Source: Roseiarcus sp963780825
GTDB lineage: Bacteria; Pseudomonadota; Alphaproteobacteria; Rhizobiales; Beijerinckiaceae
Reading direction: 5' to 3'
NCBI GenBank assembly: GCA_963780825.1
Contig: CAWADL010000006.1
Location: 124,001-188,000, forward strand
Length of the DNA: 64,000 nt
In this document: one piece after another, positions 8,756 to 17,788 of the stretch
Layout: each line of letters opens with the position of its first letter
Position numbering within the stretch: the first letter of the stretch is position 1
Notes under the pieces: generated by a model
Told to the model about the DNA's origin: nothing
Seen by the model: the letters and a program-made list of their open reading frames with translations, nothing else
The model's database searches: none
Position numbers and translations under genes: made by a program

Positions 8756-9778
8756 TTGAGCGAGGGGTCGCAGAGATCGGGTTTTGTCGTTTCCGGCGCG
8801 ATGCATTTGACGTTGCTCGCGCTGCTCATGTTTGGGTTTTCTCGAGCCAACCGGTTTGACGACGCGCCCGAATCGGTGCCGGTCGAAACCATCACGTCAA
8901 CGCAGCTCAACGAAATCATGGAGGGCGAGAAGCACGGCAAGCCCGCGCCAGCGCCCGCAAAGCCCGCCCCCGCGCCGCCGAAGCCGGCGCCGCCCACGCC
9001 GCCAACCCCTCCGCAACCGCCGCCGCCTCCCGAGCCGCCGCGGCCGCCGCCGCCGCCGAGCCCCGAGCCGCCGCCGCCCGAGCCGCCGAAGCGACCCGAG
9101 CCGCCGCCACCGCCCGCGCCAACCCCTCCGCCGCGCCCAGAGCCTCCGAAGCCGCAGGCCGAGGAAGCGCCGACGCCGCCCGTCAAGCCGCACGTCGCTG
9201 AAAAGCGCGAGGAGACGCCTACGCCGCGTCCGCCTGAGCGGCCGCGCGTCGTCGAGGCGACGAGGACGCCGGAAAAGTTCAAGCCCGATGACATCGCCAA
9301 GACGCTCGCCAGGGACAAGACCGATGAGAAGCCGCGCCCGAAGCCGCCGGCGTTCGACCAGACCGCGATCTCGAAGCTGATCGGCCAGACCAAGACGGCG
9401 GACGCCACGTCCACCGAGACCACGCCGCAGGGGCTCGCCAATCATCATGCACAGCGCATGTCGGTCAGCCTGGAGAATGCGCTCAACGAATGGTTTAGAG
9501 ATTCTTATAAGAATTGCTGGAACCTGCCCCCATCCAATCCGTCGGGCGACAACTACGTGTTTGACGTGCGTGTCACCTTCAATCCCGACGGCTCGCTGAA
9601 CGGGCGCCCAGTGATGCTCAATCCACCGCACGATCCCGAATGGCGCGCGCACGCCGACAGCGTGATGCGCGCGGTGATGCGCTGCAATCCGCTGCACATT
9701 CCCTCGGAATACGCGCCCTTCTTCGACCAATGGCGGACGAAAGTGGTTCACTTCGACCCGTCGAGCGCGGAGGGCTGA
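8756..9778 (+). CDS. tolA: Tol-Pal system protein TolA
   Basis: 340 aa from a TTG start at 8756; no ATG or GTG fits this frame at the right place. One N-terminal membrane helix (about 12-30), then an extreme Pro/Glu-rich segment (about 60-150) of repeated PPEPP and PPP runs in place of the helical domain of enterobacterial TolA. A charged linker follows, then a C-terminal globular domain (about 230-338) with NEWFRDSYKNCWNLPPSNP and VRVTFNPDGSLNGRPVMLNPP. TolA spans the periplasm and contacts TolB and Pal. Its stop overlaps the ATG of the next gene (TGATG). Confidence 0.85.
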   Translation: MSEGSQRSGFVVSGAMHLTLLALLMFGFSRANRFDDAPESVPVETITSTQLNEIMEGEKHGKPAPAPAKPAPAPPKPAPPTPPTPPQPPPPPEPPRPPPPPSPEPPPPEPPKRPEPPPPPAPTPPPRPEPPKPQAEEAPTPPVKPHVAEKREETPTPRPPERPRVVEATRTPEKFKPDDIAKTLARDKTDEKPRPKPPAFDQTAISKLIGQTKTADATSTETTPQGLANHHAQRMSVSLENALNEWFRDSYKNCWNLPPSNPSGDNYVFDVRVTFNPDGSLNGRPVMLNPPHDPEWRAHADSVMRAVMRCNPLHIPSEYAPFFDQWRTKVVHFDPSSAEG

Positions 9779-10397
9779 TGGCTAAGGCTCCGAGATCCCG
9801 AAAGGCCGCCCGGCGGTCGCCGTCTTCTCCAATGCGGCGATGCGCACTGTCGGCCTTCGCGCTGGCGGCGCGCTCGTTATCGCCGGAGGCCTGGTTGGCC
9901 TCTGGGCTTACCACCAGCACGGCGTGACAACCGCGAACGTCGAGCCGCGCCCCGCGGTGGTTGCCGCCATCCCCGCCAAGCCGACGCCGACGTTTGTACC
10001 CACGCCGCCGCCCGCGCCGGAGGAGGCCGCCGCCACCCCCGAGCCGCCGCGCCGCGACCCCAACCTCGATTCACACAAGCCGATGTCGGCGACGTTGCGC
10101 ACGGCCTTCGACACGTGGCTGATGAGCGCCTACGCCAAATGCTGGAAGGCGCCGAAGAGCATGCCGGACGGCGACCCCTACCTGCCGAAGGTGCGCGTCG
10201 CCTTCAAGGAGGACGGCGAGCTCGCTTCACCGCCAAAACTGGTCAATCCGCCTTCCGATCCCGCCTGGAAGCCGCATGCCGATGCTGCGCTGAAAGCCGT
10301 GAAAGGATGCGACCCGCTCCACGTTCCCGACAAATACGCGGACTACTACCCAAGCTGGAAGTCGAGAACCGTCTATTTCGACCCGGCCGCGAATTAA
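9778..10397 (+). CDS. Second TolA C-terminal-domain protein
   Basis: A short membrane-anchored protein whose C-terminal domain is a paralogue of the TolA C-domain: DTWLMSAYAKCWKAPKSMP, VRVAFKEDGELASPPKLVNPP and CDPLHVPDKYADYYPSW align with the end of the preceding gene. The ATG at 9778 overlaps the tolA stop and encodes a basic leader (MAKAPRSRKAARR); a frame change near 9835 leads to the membrane helix GGALVIAGGLVGLWAYHQHG. If no shift is accepted, the gene starts at 9840 (185 aa). The linker is short and Pro-rich. The tandem C-domain duplication is unusual; a role alongside TolA is inference. Confidence 0.75.
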
Positions 10398-10410
10398 GGA
10401 AACGCCGATC

Positions 10411-11699
10411 TTGAAGAGCCTCGTTGCAAGCCTCGTTCTGGCGCTGGGACTGGCGACACGCGGCCCACGCGGCCAGCGATGTCTACGTGCGCGCCGGCGG
10501 CGAGTTCAAACCGGTGTCTATCGCCGTGACGCCGCTCGCCGGCGATTTCGGCGCGGGCAAGATCGGCGGCGGTGATCGCCAACGACATGGCGCATTCGAT
10601 CTTCCTGACGCCGATCAATCCCGCGACTTTCCCCGAGAAATCCGCCGATCCCGACGCCGCCCCCAACCTCGACGCGTGGAAGACGATCAACGCCCAGTTC
10701 GTGTTGACCGGCGCGGTCGAGGCGAGCGGTGGAAAGCTGACGGCGCGCTTCCGGCTCTGGGATGTCGCCACCGGCGAGCAGGTGGCGGGCGAGCAATACA
10801 GCGCCGAGAGCGGCAGCGCGCGGCGCATCGCGCATATGATCTCGGACGCGGTGTTTTCTCGCGTCACCGGCGAGAAGGGTTTTTTCGACAGCCGCGTCGC
10901 CTTCGTTGATGAAACGGGGCCGAAGCAGAAGCGCCAGAAGCGCATCGCGTTGATGGATATGGACGGCGCCAACATCAAATATCTGACCAACGGCGAACGT
11001 CTCGTGGTGACGCCGGCCTTCTCGCCGACCACGCAGCAGGTCGCTTTCATGGCCTATGGCGGCGACGAGCCGAGCGTCACGCTGATGAACCTCGAGTCCG
11101 GCCAGCGCCAGACGCTTGGGGATTTCCAGGGCATGAGCTTCGCGCCGCGGTTCTCGCCGGACGGCCGCCATGTCGCGATGTCGCTCTCCGATGGGGCCAA
11201 TGCGAGCCTCTATGAGATGGACCTGGGCTCGCACGCGACGCATCGGTTGACCGACTCGAGCGCGATCGACACGTCTCCGTCCTATTCGCCGGACGGATCG
11301 AAGATCGTGTTTGAAAGCGACCGCGGCGGCCATCAGCAGATCTATGTGATGGAGGCGGGCGGCGGCGGCGCGAAGCGTATTTCCTTTGGCGAGGGGCGCT
11401 ATTCGACGCCGGTCTGGTCGCCGAAGGGGGACCTGATCGCTTTCACCCGGCAGAAGGGCGAGGAGTTCGGCATCGGCGTGATGAAGCCGGACGGCTCGGG
11501 CGAGCGCATCATCGCCGAGGGCTTTCACAACGAAGGCCCGACGTTCGCGCCGAACGGTTTGTTCCTGATGTTCTTCCGCGACCCCGGCGGGGCAGGGGGC
11601 GCGCACATCTACATGGCCGACGTGTTTGGTCATGGCGAATACCAAATTCCGACGCCGGACTATGCGAGCGATCCGTCCTGGGGGCCGCTGCTGAAGTAA
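10411..11699 (+). CDS. tolB: Tol-Pal system beta-propeller protein TolB (two apparent frameshifts)
   Basis: Periplasmic protein linking TolA to Pal. A TTG at 10411 starts a signal peptide (MKSLVASLVLALGLA) that continues in the next frame through HAAHAASDVYVRAGG after a shift near 10456; a second shift near 10570 leads to VIANDMAHSIF and the remaining intact 375-codon frame. The C-terminal part shows six-bladed WD40-like propeller repeats: VTPAFSPTTQQVAFMAYG, FAPRFSPDGRHVAMSLSDG, PSYSPDGSKIVFESDRGG and PVWSPKGDLIAF. Both shifts behave as one extra base. Pal and YbgF/CpoB, usual next genes, do not follow. Confidence 0.9.
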
Positions 11700-11768
11700 G
11701 CCCCGCGCCTACACGACGCGCGCTACCCACACCTCGCCGCCGCGTGTGAAGCACGACAGCTGCGGACT

Positions 11769-11856
11769 CCCTCTCCCCGCGTGTCGCACGACGTAGCGCG
11801 CCGCATCCACGCAACAGCGGGGAGAGGGCTGGGGCGAGGGGCGCGCCGCTTGGACG
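11769..11856 (+). repeat. Inverted-repeat pair, left copy
   Basis: 88 bp that recur in opposite orientation at 11968-12054 with about 90% identity. Each copy contains its own palindrome (CCCTCTCCCCGCG near one end, CGGGGAGAGGG near the other, with ACGTAGCGCG between). The two form a large potential stem-loop between tolB and the next gene. No coding function was seen. Confidence 0.8.
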
Positions 11857-11967
11857 CGCGTCCCAGGCGAGCGGGCGGGCGCTAAATTGGAAGATTTTCG
11901 GCGAACGCTCGCGCTTTTTCGTGCAATCAAATTCCGCTGTGGCGTCGCGCCGTGTGTGCAAAGCGTA

Positions 11968-12054
11968 CGTCCAAGCGGCTCGCCCCTCACCCAAACCTCT
12001 CCCCGCTGCTTTGTTGATGTGGCGCGCTACGTCGTGCGACACGCGGGGAGAGGG
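11968..12054 (-). repeat. Inverted-repeat pair, right copy
   Basis: Reverse-complement partner of 11769-11856, beginning CGTCCAAGCGGCTCGCCCCT and ending CACGCGGGGAGAGGG. It is likely a palindromic mobile element inserted twice head to head. Confidence 0.8.
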
Positions 12055-12138
12055 GTCCCCAGCGCCTGTCGCCCCCTTGCCAAAGCGAACGGAAGTGTGG
12101 CTTGCTACCGCGCCTGCTCGGCCTTTCCTGGGGATCAC

Positions 12139-12498
12139 ATGACGTTTGCCCGCCTCGCTCTGTTCGCGCTGCCGCTTGCGTTTTTGATCGCCGCGCCGGC
12201 TGACGCGAAACAGAACCGCCGCCCCAAGACCCCCGCCGGCAACGGCTCCTGGGATGGCCGCTGGGTCGGGTCGTGGGGCGGCTCCCGGCCGACGGTCCAG
12301 GTCGTCAAGGGCGGTAAGCTGGTGGCTTATGAGTTCGACGGCCAGACTTTCCCGGTGGCCGAGAGCCATGTGACGCCGACGGAGATCGTCTACGGGAAGG
12401 ACGTCGTGGTGACCCTGACCCGGACCGGCGCGAATACCGCGCACGCCACCATTAAGACCTCGCAGGGCAGTGGAACCGCGGAACTGACCAGGCAGTAG
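12139..12498 (+). CDS. Secreted hypothetical protein (119 aa)
   Basis: Starts at an ATG preceded by CTGGGGATC. A clear signal peptide (MTFARLALFALPLAFLIAA, then PADA) is followed by a small mature domain of about 95 residues rich in beta-strand pattern: NGSWDGRWVGSWGGSRPTVQ, GKLVAYEFDGQTFPV and IVYGKDVVVTLTRTG. The same frame is open upstream to 11887, but that part crosses the inverted repeat and is not signal-like. I do not recognise the family. It is convergent with uxaB, whose stop is 25 bp away. Confidence 0.65.
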   Translation: MTFARLALFALPLAFLIAAPADAKQNRRPKTPAGNGSWDGRWVGSWGGSRPTVQVVKGGKLVAYEFDGQTFPVAESHVTPTEIVYGKDVVVTLTRTGANTAHATIKTSQGSGTAELTRQ

Positions 12499-12522
12499 CG
12501 ACAACGAGCGGGCGTCGGTGAA

Positions 12523-13959
12523 CTATTCCGGCAGACGTCGGATGAGCGCCTCGCGGACGCCGAGCGCCGCGATGTCGGCGATCGCCGCCTGCACGCTTTC
12601 GGCGAAGCCAGGAATGGCCGACAGGTCGTCACCCCAAAGCCGGGCTTCGCGGACCAGCGTGTTTGCGCCGCGCTCTTCGTCTTTCCAAGCCTCGGCCATC
12701 AGCGCCAGCGCGGCGGGTTCGTCGCGCAGCGGATAGGCGCCGCGCTCGGCCTTGCCTCGATAAAACAACAATAGCGCGGCAAACGAGAAGGCGATGAGCG
12801 TTGGCGGCTCGCCCTGCGAAGCAACTGCGCTCTTCACGATCGGAAGCAAACGCGTCCTCCATTTGGAGACCGAGTTGAGCGTGATCGAGATCAGCTCGTG
12901 GCGCAGGAACGGATTGGCGAAACGCTCGAACACGCTGCGGGCATAGGCTTCGCGCTGTTCGGCGGGCAGGGGGACGCGCGGCGCGATCTCGGCAAACATC
13001 AGCGTGTTCAAATAACGCGAGAACAGCGGATCCCGAATCGCCTCGCCGACCGTATCGAGCCCAGCGAGAAACGCCGTCGGCGCCAGCGCCGTGTGTACGC
13101 CGTTCAGCATCCGCAGCTTGGCTTCGCGATAAGGCTTCAGGTCTCGCGTCCAAACGACGTTGTGGCCGGCCTTGGCGAGCGGCCAATCCTCGGCGAGATC
13201 GCCTTCGATCGCCCAGAGATGATAGGGCTCGGCGATGAGCGCGAGCCCGTCGCGGTAGCCCCAGGCGGCGAACAGTTGCTCAGCGTCGGCGGCGGGAAAG
13301 CCGGGAACGATGCGGTCAACCAGCGTGTCGAGGAAGCGGCAGCGCGTCTCGACCCATTGTCGGAACGACGGGTCAAAACCCCAGCGCTCCGCGGCGGCGA
13401 GCGCAAGACGGCGAAGGGTCTGGCCGTTGGCCTCAATCAACTCGCAGGGCAGGAACGTCAGTCCCGGCGCGGCGCTTCCGCCCAGCGCGTCGAAACGCGC
13501 TTTCAGCAACCAGGCCACCTTGGCAGGAAAGTTTTGCGGGCAGATGGCGGGGTCGTAAGGTTCCGTCGCCTCGACGATGCCCGCTTCTGTCGTGTTGGAG
13601 ACGACGAAACTCAGCTCCGGGGATACGGCGAGTTTGCGCAGAAGCTGCGGCTCGCTGTGCGGGTCGAAGGCGAGTTCCACGCAACTGACGATCCGCCGCC
13701 GCTCGAAATCCGCGCCGTCGACGCGGCCCCGCTCCAGTACCGTGAACAGGCCGTCCTGTGCGGCGAGCAGCGGCGGATCGGCGTGCGGGCGCGCCCTCGC
13801 CACGGCGACGCCGAACGAGGCGACGCCTTTCTCGTTGGCGACGTCGATCATCCAATCGACGAAGCCGCGCAGAAATACGCCGTCGCCGATCTGCAGCACG
13901 TTGATCGGGCGGCGCGGAGCGGCGCTGTGCGAGGCGCGGGAGAGCATGGGCTGGCTCAT
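12523..13959 (-). CDS. uxaB: Tagaturonate reductase (altronate oxidoreductase)
   Basis: NAD-dependent reduction of D-tagaturonate to D-altronate in galacturonate catabolism. The 478 aa match the family length of about 483. Recognisable family segments are INVLQIGDGVFLRGFVDW, FVVSNTTEAGI, PAKVAWLLKARF, FLPCELIEANG, FLDTLVDRIVPGFP, and LNGVHTALAPTAFLAGLDTV near residue 300. These fit UxaB better than fructuronate reductase UxuB or mannitol dehydrogenase, to which the fold is related. Its ATG overlaps the uxaC stop (ATGA), so the two are co-translated. Confidence 0.88.
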   Translation of the reverse strand: MSQPMLSRASHSAAPRRPINVLQIGDGVFLRGFVDWMIDVANEKGVASFGVAVARARPHADPPLLAAQDGLFTVLERGRVDGADFERRRIVSCVELAFDPHSEPQLLRKLAVSPELSFVVSNTTEAGIVEATEPYDPAICPQNFPAKVAWLLKARFDALGGSAAPGLTFLPCELIEANGQTLRRLALAAAERWGFDPSFRQWVETRCRFLDTLVDRIVPGFPAADAEQLFAAWGYRDGLALIAEPYHLWAIEGDLAEDWPLAKAGHNVVWTRDLKPYREAKLRMLNGVHTALAPTAFLAGLDTVGEAIRDPLFSRYLNTLMFAEIAPRVPLPAEQREAYARSVFERFANPFLRHELISITLNSVSKWRTRLLPIVKSAVASQGEPPTLIAFSFAALLLFYRGKAERGAYPLRDEPAALALMAEAWKDEERGANTLVREARLWGDDLSAIPGFAESVQAAIADIAALGVREALIRRLPE

Positions 13960-15381
13960 ATCCGGTACGCCGCTTTGGCCAGACGGTAGGCCAGGTCTTG
14001 CGCGACCTCATAAGCTTCGTCGAGCTCCAATCGATGCTCGGCGACCAGCTTGCGCCAGATAAGCGCAGTCGACGCGACGCGCGACGTCATGGCGGGCGGG
14101 GATCGACAGGAAGGCGCGGGTGTCGTCGTTAAAGCCGACCGTGTTGTAGAAGCCCGCCGTTTCGGTGACGGATTCGCGATAGCGCAACATGCCCTCCGGT
14201 GAATCAAAGAACCACCAGGCCGGCCCCAGTTTGAGCGCGGGATAATGGCCTGCAAGCGGCGCAAGCTCGCGCGAATAGGCGGTCTCGTCCAGCGTGAACA
14301 GGATGATGGTCAGATCGGCGTGGTTGCCGAAACGATCGAGCAGCGGTTTCAGCGCACGGACGTAGTCGGTTGGGGTCGGAATGTCGCAACCCTTGTCGCG
14401 GCCAAAAGTCTGAAACAGCCAGGGATTGTGGTCGCGCATCGAACCCGGGTGAATCTGCATCACCAGGCCATCTTCGAGGCTCATCGCCGCCATCTCAGTC
14501 AGCATCTGCGCGCGGAACAATTCGGCATCCTCCGCCGAAGCACCGCCGCCTTTGACGCGGGTATAGAGCGCCGCAGCCTCAGCGTGAGCCAGGTCGGCGG
14601 TGCGGGCGCTCGGATGGCCGTGGTCCGTTGAAGTGCAACCGACCGACTTGAAGAACGCTCGCCGGCGCCGGAGCGCCTCCAGATAGCCATCGTAACTTCC
14701 AACGTCGCAATCCGCGAGCCGCCCTAGCGCGGTGAGATTGGTTGTGAAGTTTGGAAATGCAGGATCGACGACCGGGTCAGGGCGGAACGCCGTCAGCACG
14801 CGACCCTTCCAGCCGCTCGCCTTGATCTTCTGATGGGATTTCAGCTGGTCGAGCGGGCTCTCGGTGGTTGTAAGCGTCTCGATGTTGAAGCGGTCGAACA
14901 ACGCTCGCGGCCGGAACCCCGGCCATTCAAGCCGCTCGGCGATGTGGTCGTACGCCTTGTCGGCGTTGTCGGCCGACAGCCGCTCGCGAAAATCGAATAC
15001 TTCCGCGAAGGCGTGGCAGAGCCACAGCCAGGACGGCGTGCCGCGGAACAGATAAAAGTGCTCAGCGAAAAGCCGCCAGATCCGCCGCGGGTCGGCCTCA
15101 ACCTCGCCGCCGTCGACGCGAGGTACGCCCATCGCCTGCGGCGATACGCCTTGGCTGTAGAGCATGCGGTGCAGATAGTGATCAGGCGTGATGAACAGGC
15201 GCGCCGGATCGGGAAACGGCGCGTTGTCGGCGAACCATTGCGGATCGGTATGGCCGTGCGGGCTGACGATCGGCAGCTCGGCGACCGTTGCATAAAGCTC
15301 GCGTGCGATCGCTCGCGTGGTTGGATCGGCGGGAAACAAACGATCCGGATGCAGCTGAAACGGCTTTGCCGCAGCGGTCAT
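13956..15381 (-). CDS. uxaC: Glucuronate/galacturonate isomerase UxaC (one apparent frameshift)
   Basis: Isomerises D-glucuronate to D-fructuronate and D-galacturonate to D-tagaturonate, the step before UxaB. Amidohydrolase-type fold with SPHGHTDPQWFADN, RLFITPDHYLHRMLYSQG, CTSTDHGHPSART, MQIHPGSMRDHN and GPAWWFFDSPEGMLRYRE. Starts at ATG 15381 behind GGGAGG. A shift near 14055 (one extra base) moves the last 35 codons into another frame, which reads LVAEHRLELDEAYEVAQDLAYR to a stop at 13956. The restored length, about 475 aa, is normal. The altronate and mannonate branches are not in the window. Confidence 0.9.
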
Positions 15382-15476
15382 GGGCGGGGCCTCCCGAGGT
15401 GAGAGGGGGGCAATCCCGCATCGGCATTCGTTGGTCAAGGGATTAGAGCGGTTTCCGACCAAGTTGAACCTTCGTT

Positions 15477-15583
15477 GTCATCCCCGCGAACGCGGGGATC
15501 CAGGGGCCGCCGCACGTCGCGTGGCCAACACGTTGAAGCGCACGTCGTGTAGCCCCTGGATCCCCGCGTTCGCGGGGATGACA
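15477..15583. repeat. Inverted-repeat element with 32-bp perfect arms
   Basis: Left arm at 15477-15508, starting TGTCATCCCCGCGAACGCGG, is exactly complementary to the right arm at 15552-15583; each arm is also palindromic around CGCGAACGCG. The spacer is about 43 bp. The CATCCCCGCG...GGGGATCCAGG type is common between genes in rhizobia. The rest of 15382-15761 holds no gene. Confidence 0.85.
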
Positions 15584-15761
15584 GGCACGCGTGCGCAATT
15601 CAATCTGATCGAAGTTCGTTGTAGGCGATTTGAGTCGGATGAGGACGGCGGCTCGGAGGTCGGAGGAATTCTCTGCAGCGCAACGCAAAATCCAAGCATG
15701 CACCTAAATTTAACCATTTTCGACTGATCCTGTCGAAGTGCGCTCCGCACGGAGTTGTTTC

Positions 15762-16698
15762 ATGCGTCAGTCTTTGCGTTGTGTTTGCTTTGTCGCGCTC
15801 GCATTGGCGCCTTTCGCTCGGCGGCCAGGCGAGCGCGACCCACGCCCGGGATTGCCGCAAGAGCGCCGTCGAGAATCTGCACGCATCGGCGGACGGCTAC
15901 GCGGTCTATCAGCAGATCACCGACAAGAAGTTCTTTCTCAACTGGATCACCTGCGACGACGGGCAGTTCAGTCTGCCAACCGCGGTCCACGAATCCGTGC
16001 ATTATGTGACCGCCGAGGAGGATGTCTTCCCGCTTGTCGATGGCGGCGAAGTCAAGCGTCCGCACGAGGTGTCAAAGTTTTTTGCCCCCTCGGTGATTGC
16101 GGGCAAATTCAAGGCCGACAACGATTTCGTCGCGACCTATCTGAAGCCCGGGCGCGCCACCTCTTCGTCGGACTTCCTGTATTTGCTCGATGAGCTCAAC
16201 GCCTACACGCACGACCTGAACGCGGCTATCGATCTAAGAAAGCTTCGCCGTAAGGACGAGTATGTCGACAACCGCGACGGGCTTGCGGCCCTCATGGCGT
16301 TCGTCGCGCTTTACGTTGAAAAAGCCGAGGCCAGCGAGCCGGCGACGTGGAGCGGCTTGCAGAAGCCGGGTGTCGCCAACACGGTCAAGGAGTTGTGGGG
16401 CCACGCCGAGAAGGTCATGAGCGCGTCTTGCGGAATCCCCCGGTTTGGAAGCTTCGACAAGACTTTCATCCGCCAGTTTTGCGAACCCGCCGCGCAATCT
16501 TCGTTGCAAACCATCATCGGACGCGCGCCGGTGTGTCCGACGGAATGCCTGAAGGCCACGGAGGACGATGAAACAGCGGCGGCGACTGACGAACAGACGG
16601 ACGCCGCTCCTCCAGATCCGTCGACCCGGACGATCTGGAGCCGGAGGAACAACCGTCGCGCAAACGTCCAGTCCGAGGAAAAGTCCAGCAGCGAATGA
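15762..16698 (+). CDS. Putative secreted zinc metallopeptidase-like protein (HExxH...E)
   Basis: ATG at 15762 begins a signal peptide (MRQSLRCVCFVALALAPFA); a shift near 15820, equal to one extra base, leads into GGQASATHARDCRKSA and an intact frame to 16698. The mature part contains TAVHESVHYVTAEED, an HExxH zinc-ligand motif, and 64 residues later LLDELNAYTHDL, where glutamate could be the third ligand, as in gluzincins. Several cysteines (DCRK, TCDD, SCGIP, QFCEP, VCPTEC) suggest disulfides in an exported protein. The C-terminal 60 residues are Asp/Glu/Thr-rich and look disordered. Peptidase activity is inferred from the motif only. Confidence 0.6.
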
Positions 16699-16760
16699 TG
16701 GATGCGGCGAAGGCGGTGCGGCGGAGGTTAAGTCCGCCGCCCGCGTGAAAGTCGGTGACC

Positions 16761-17156
16761 TTATTTGCAATATTCGCAGATGCAGCCTTCGTTGATATGA
16801 ACGACACTGCCCGTCACGACGGTTTCCGTCGGCAGATACTCGACCCTCGATACGTGCACAGGATGCACCTTCTCGATGAGCTGATCGTGGATGCGGGTTA
16901 CATTGTGAACGTAGACGACCGGCTGTACGCGCTCGACATGCACATAGAGCTTCTCGCGGTTGATGACCGTCTTGTGCCACACGTCGCTATAGGTCGTGCG
17001 GTGGCTTACTCTTTGCACGGTGCCGTAGCTGTACGAGGGCGCAATCGGCCCGCAGCAGCCCCCGTGCCGGTAATGCGCGTTCGCCGTCGCGGTTGCGCCG
17101 ACCAGCGCCGACCCCGCGACTAACGCACAAAGCAATCCCGTTACTGATTTATACAT
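16761..17156 (-). CDS. Secreted hypothetical protein (131 aa, His/Val-rich)
   Basis: A signal peptide (MYKSVTGLLCALVAGSALVG, then ATATANA) precedes a mature domain beginning HYRHGGCCGPIAP. The middle is unusually rich in Val, His and Tyr with an alternating beta pattern (VERVQPVVYVHNVTRIHDQ and EKVHPVHVSRVEYL), and the end carries INEGCICEYCK. The paired cysteines and many histidines could bind metal, but no known motif is complete. I do not recognise the family. It is convergent with the peptidase-like gene and has no operon partner. Confidence 0.6.
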   Translation of the reverse strand: MYKSVTGLLCALVAGSALVGATATANAHYRHGGCCGPIAPSYSYGTVQRVSHRTTYSDVWHKTVINREKLYVHVERVQPVVYVHNVTRIHDQLIEKVHPVHVSRVEYLPTETVVTGSVVHINEGCICEYCK

Positions 17157-17392
17157 TTGTCACACCCCCTTCACACTTACGCCGCAGCTCAGGGTAGCAA
17201 TTTATTAACCAATTCGTCAAATCCGCGGTATTGCGCAGCACAATCTCCGCAACGTCAAATCGCCATCGGACTATTTATCCGGTCATGCGAGTATTGGCGC
17301 GGCAAGGGCTCATGCAGAAAGCAAGGGAAACGGGGCTACTCGCAACATGTCCTTGCCGCATTCCCACGCAGTGACGAATACCGCGTAGCCAA

Positions 17393-17719
17393 TCAATCCG
17401 CGACGATGGCGCCCTTCGCGTCGGGGTGAAAGTCGTCGAAGAAAGAATATGAGCCCGGCGCCAAGGGCCGGACTCGCACGCGGCCTTCGGCGCCCGGCTG
17501 AATGATCTTTTCAAGCGTCGGAGCGCTCATCTCGAATTCGCCGGCGGCGTCGTCGTTGTTGGCGATGATGATCCAGAACGGCTTGGCCGCCGGCACATGC
17601 AGTTCTTCAGGCGCGAATTTGTGATCCTTCAGCACCAGCTTGTAGGTCTGCAAATCATCGGCGACGGCGCCGGCTTGCAGGGCGAAAAAGGCGAAGGCGG
17701 CCGCTATGATCTTCAACAA
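17393..17719 (-). CDS. Cupredoxin-like periplasmic protein
   Basis: 108 aa with a signal peptide ending near residue 20 and one cupredoxin-like domain: YKLVLKDHKFAPEELHVPAA, PFWIIIANNDD, GSYSFFDDFHPDAKGAIVAD. It resembles the EfeO/FTR1-associated cupredoxin_1 family. The usual ligand segment (H-x-L-H after EFE) reads EFEMSAPTLEK, so the canonical copper site looks degraded; one His remains in DFHPD. It is followed on the same strand by the porin, bfr and bfd genes upstream, a neighbourhood that suggests metal handling, but this is inference. Confidence 0.75.
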   Translation of the reverse strand: MLKIIAAAFAFFALQAGAVADDLQTYKLVLKDHKFAPEELHVPAAKPFWIIIANNDDAAGEFEMSAPTLEKIIQPGAEGRVRVRPLAPGSYSFFDDFHPDAKGAIVAD

Positions 17720-17788
17720 TGGCTTCTCAACAACGAGGCTGGGTGGTTAGGACACTACCCATTTTCGCGCTGCTGTCACGCGCGCGTC

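Noticed and set aside
8930..9180. Simple-sequence CCG/CGG tract as a repeat element
   Set aside because: It encodes the Pro/Glu stalk of TolA in the correct frame; it is a coding feature.
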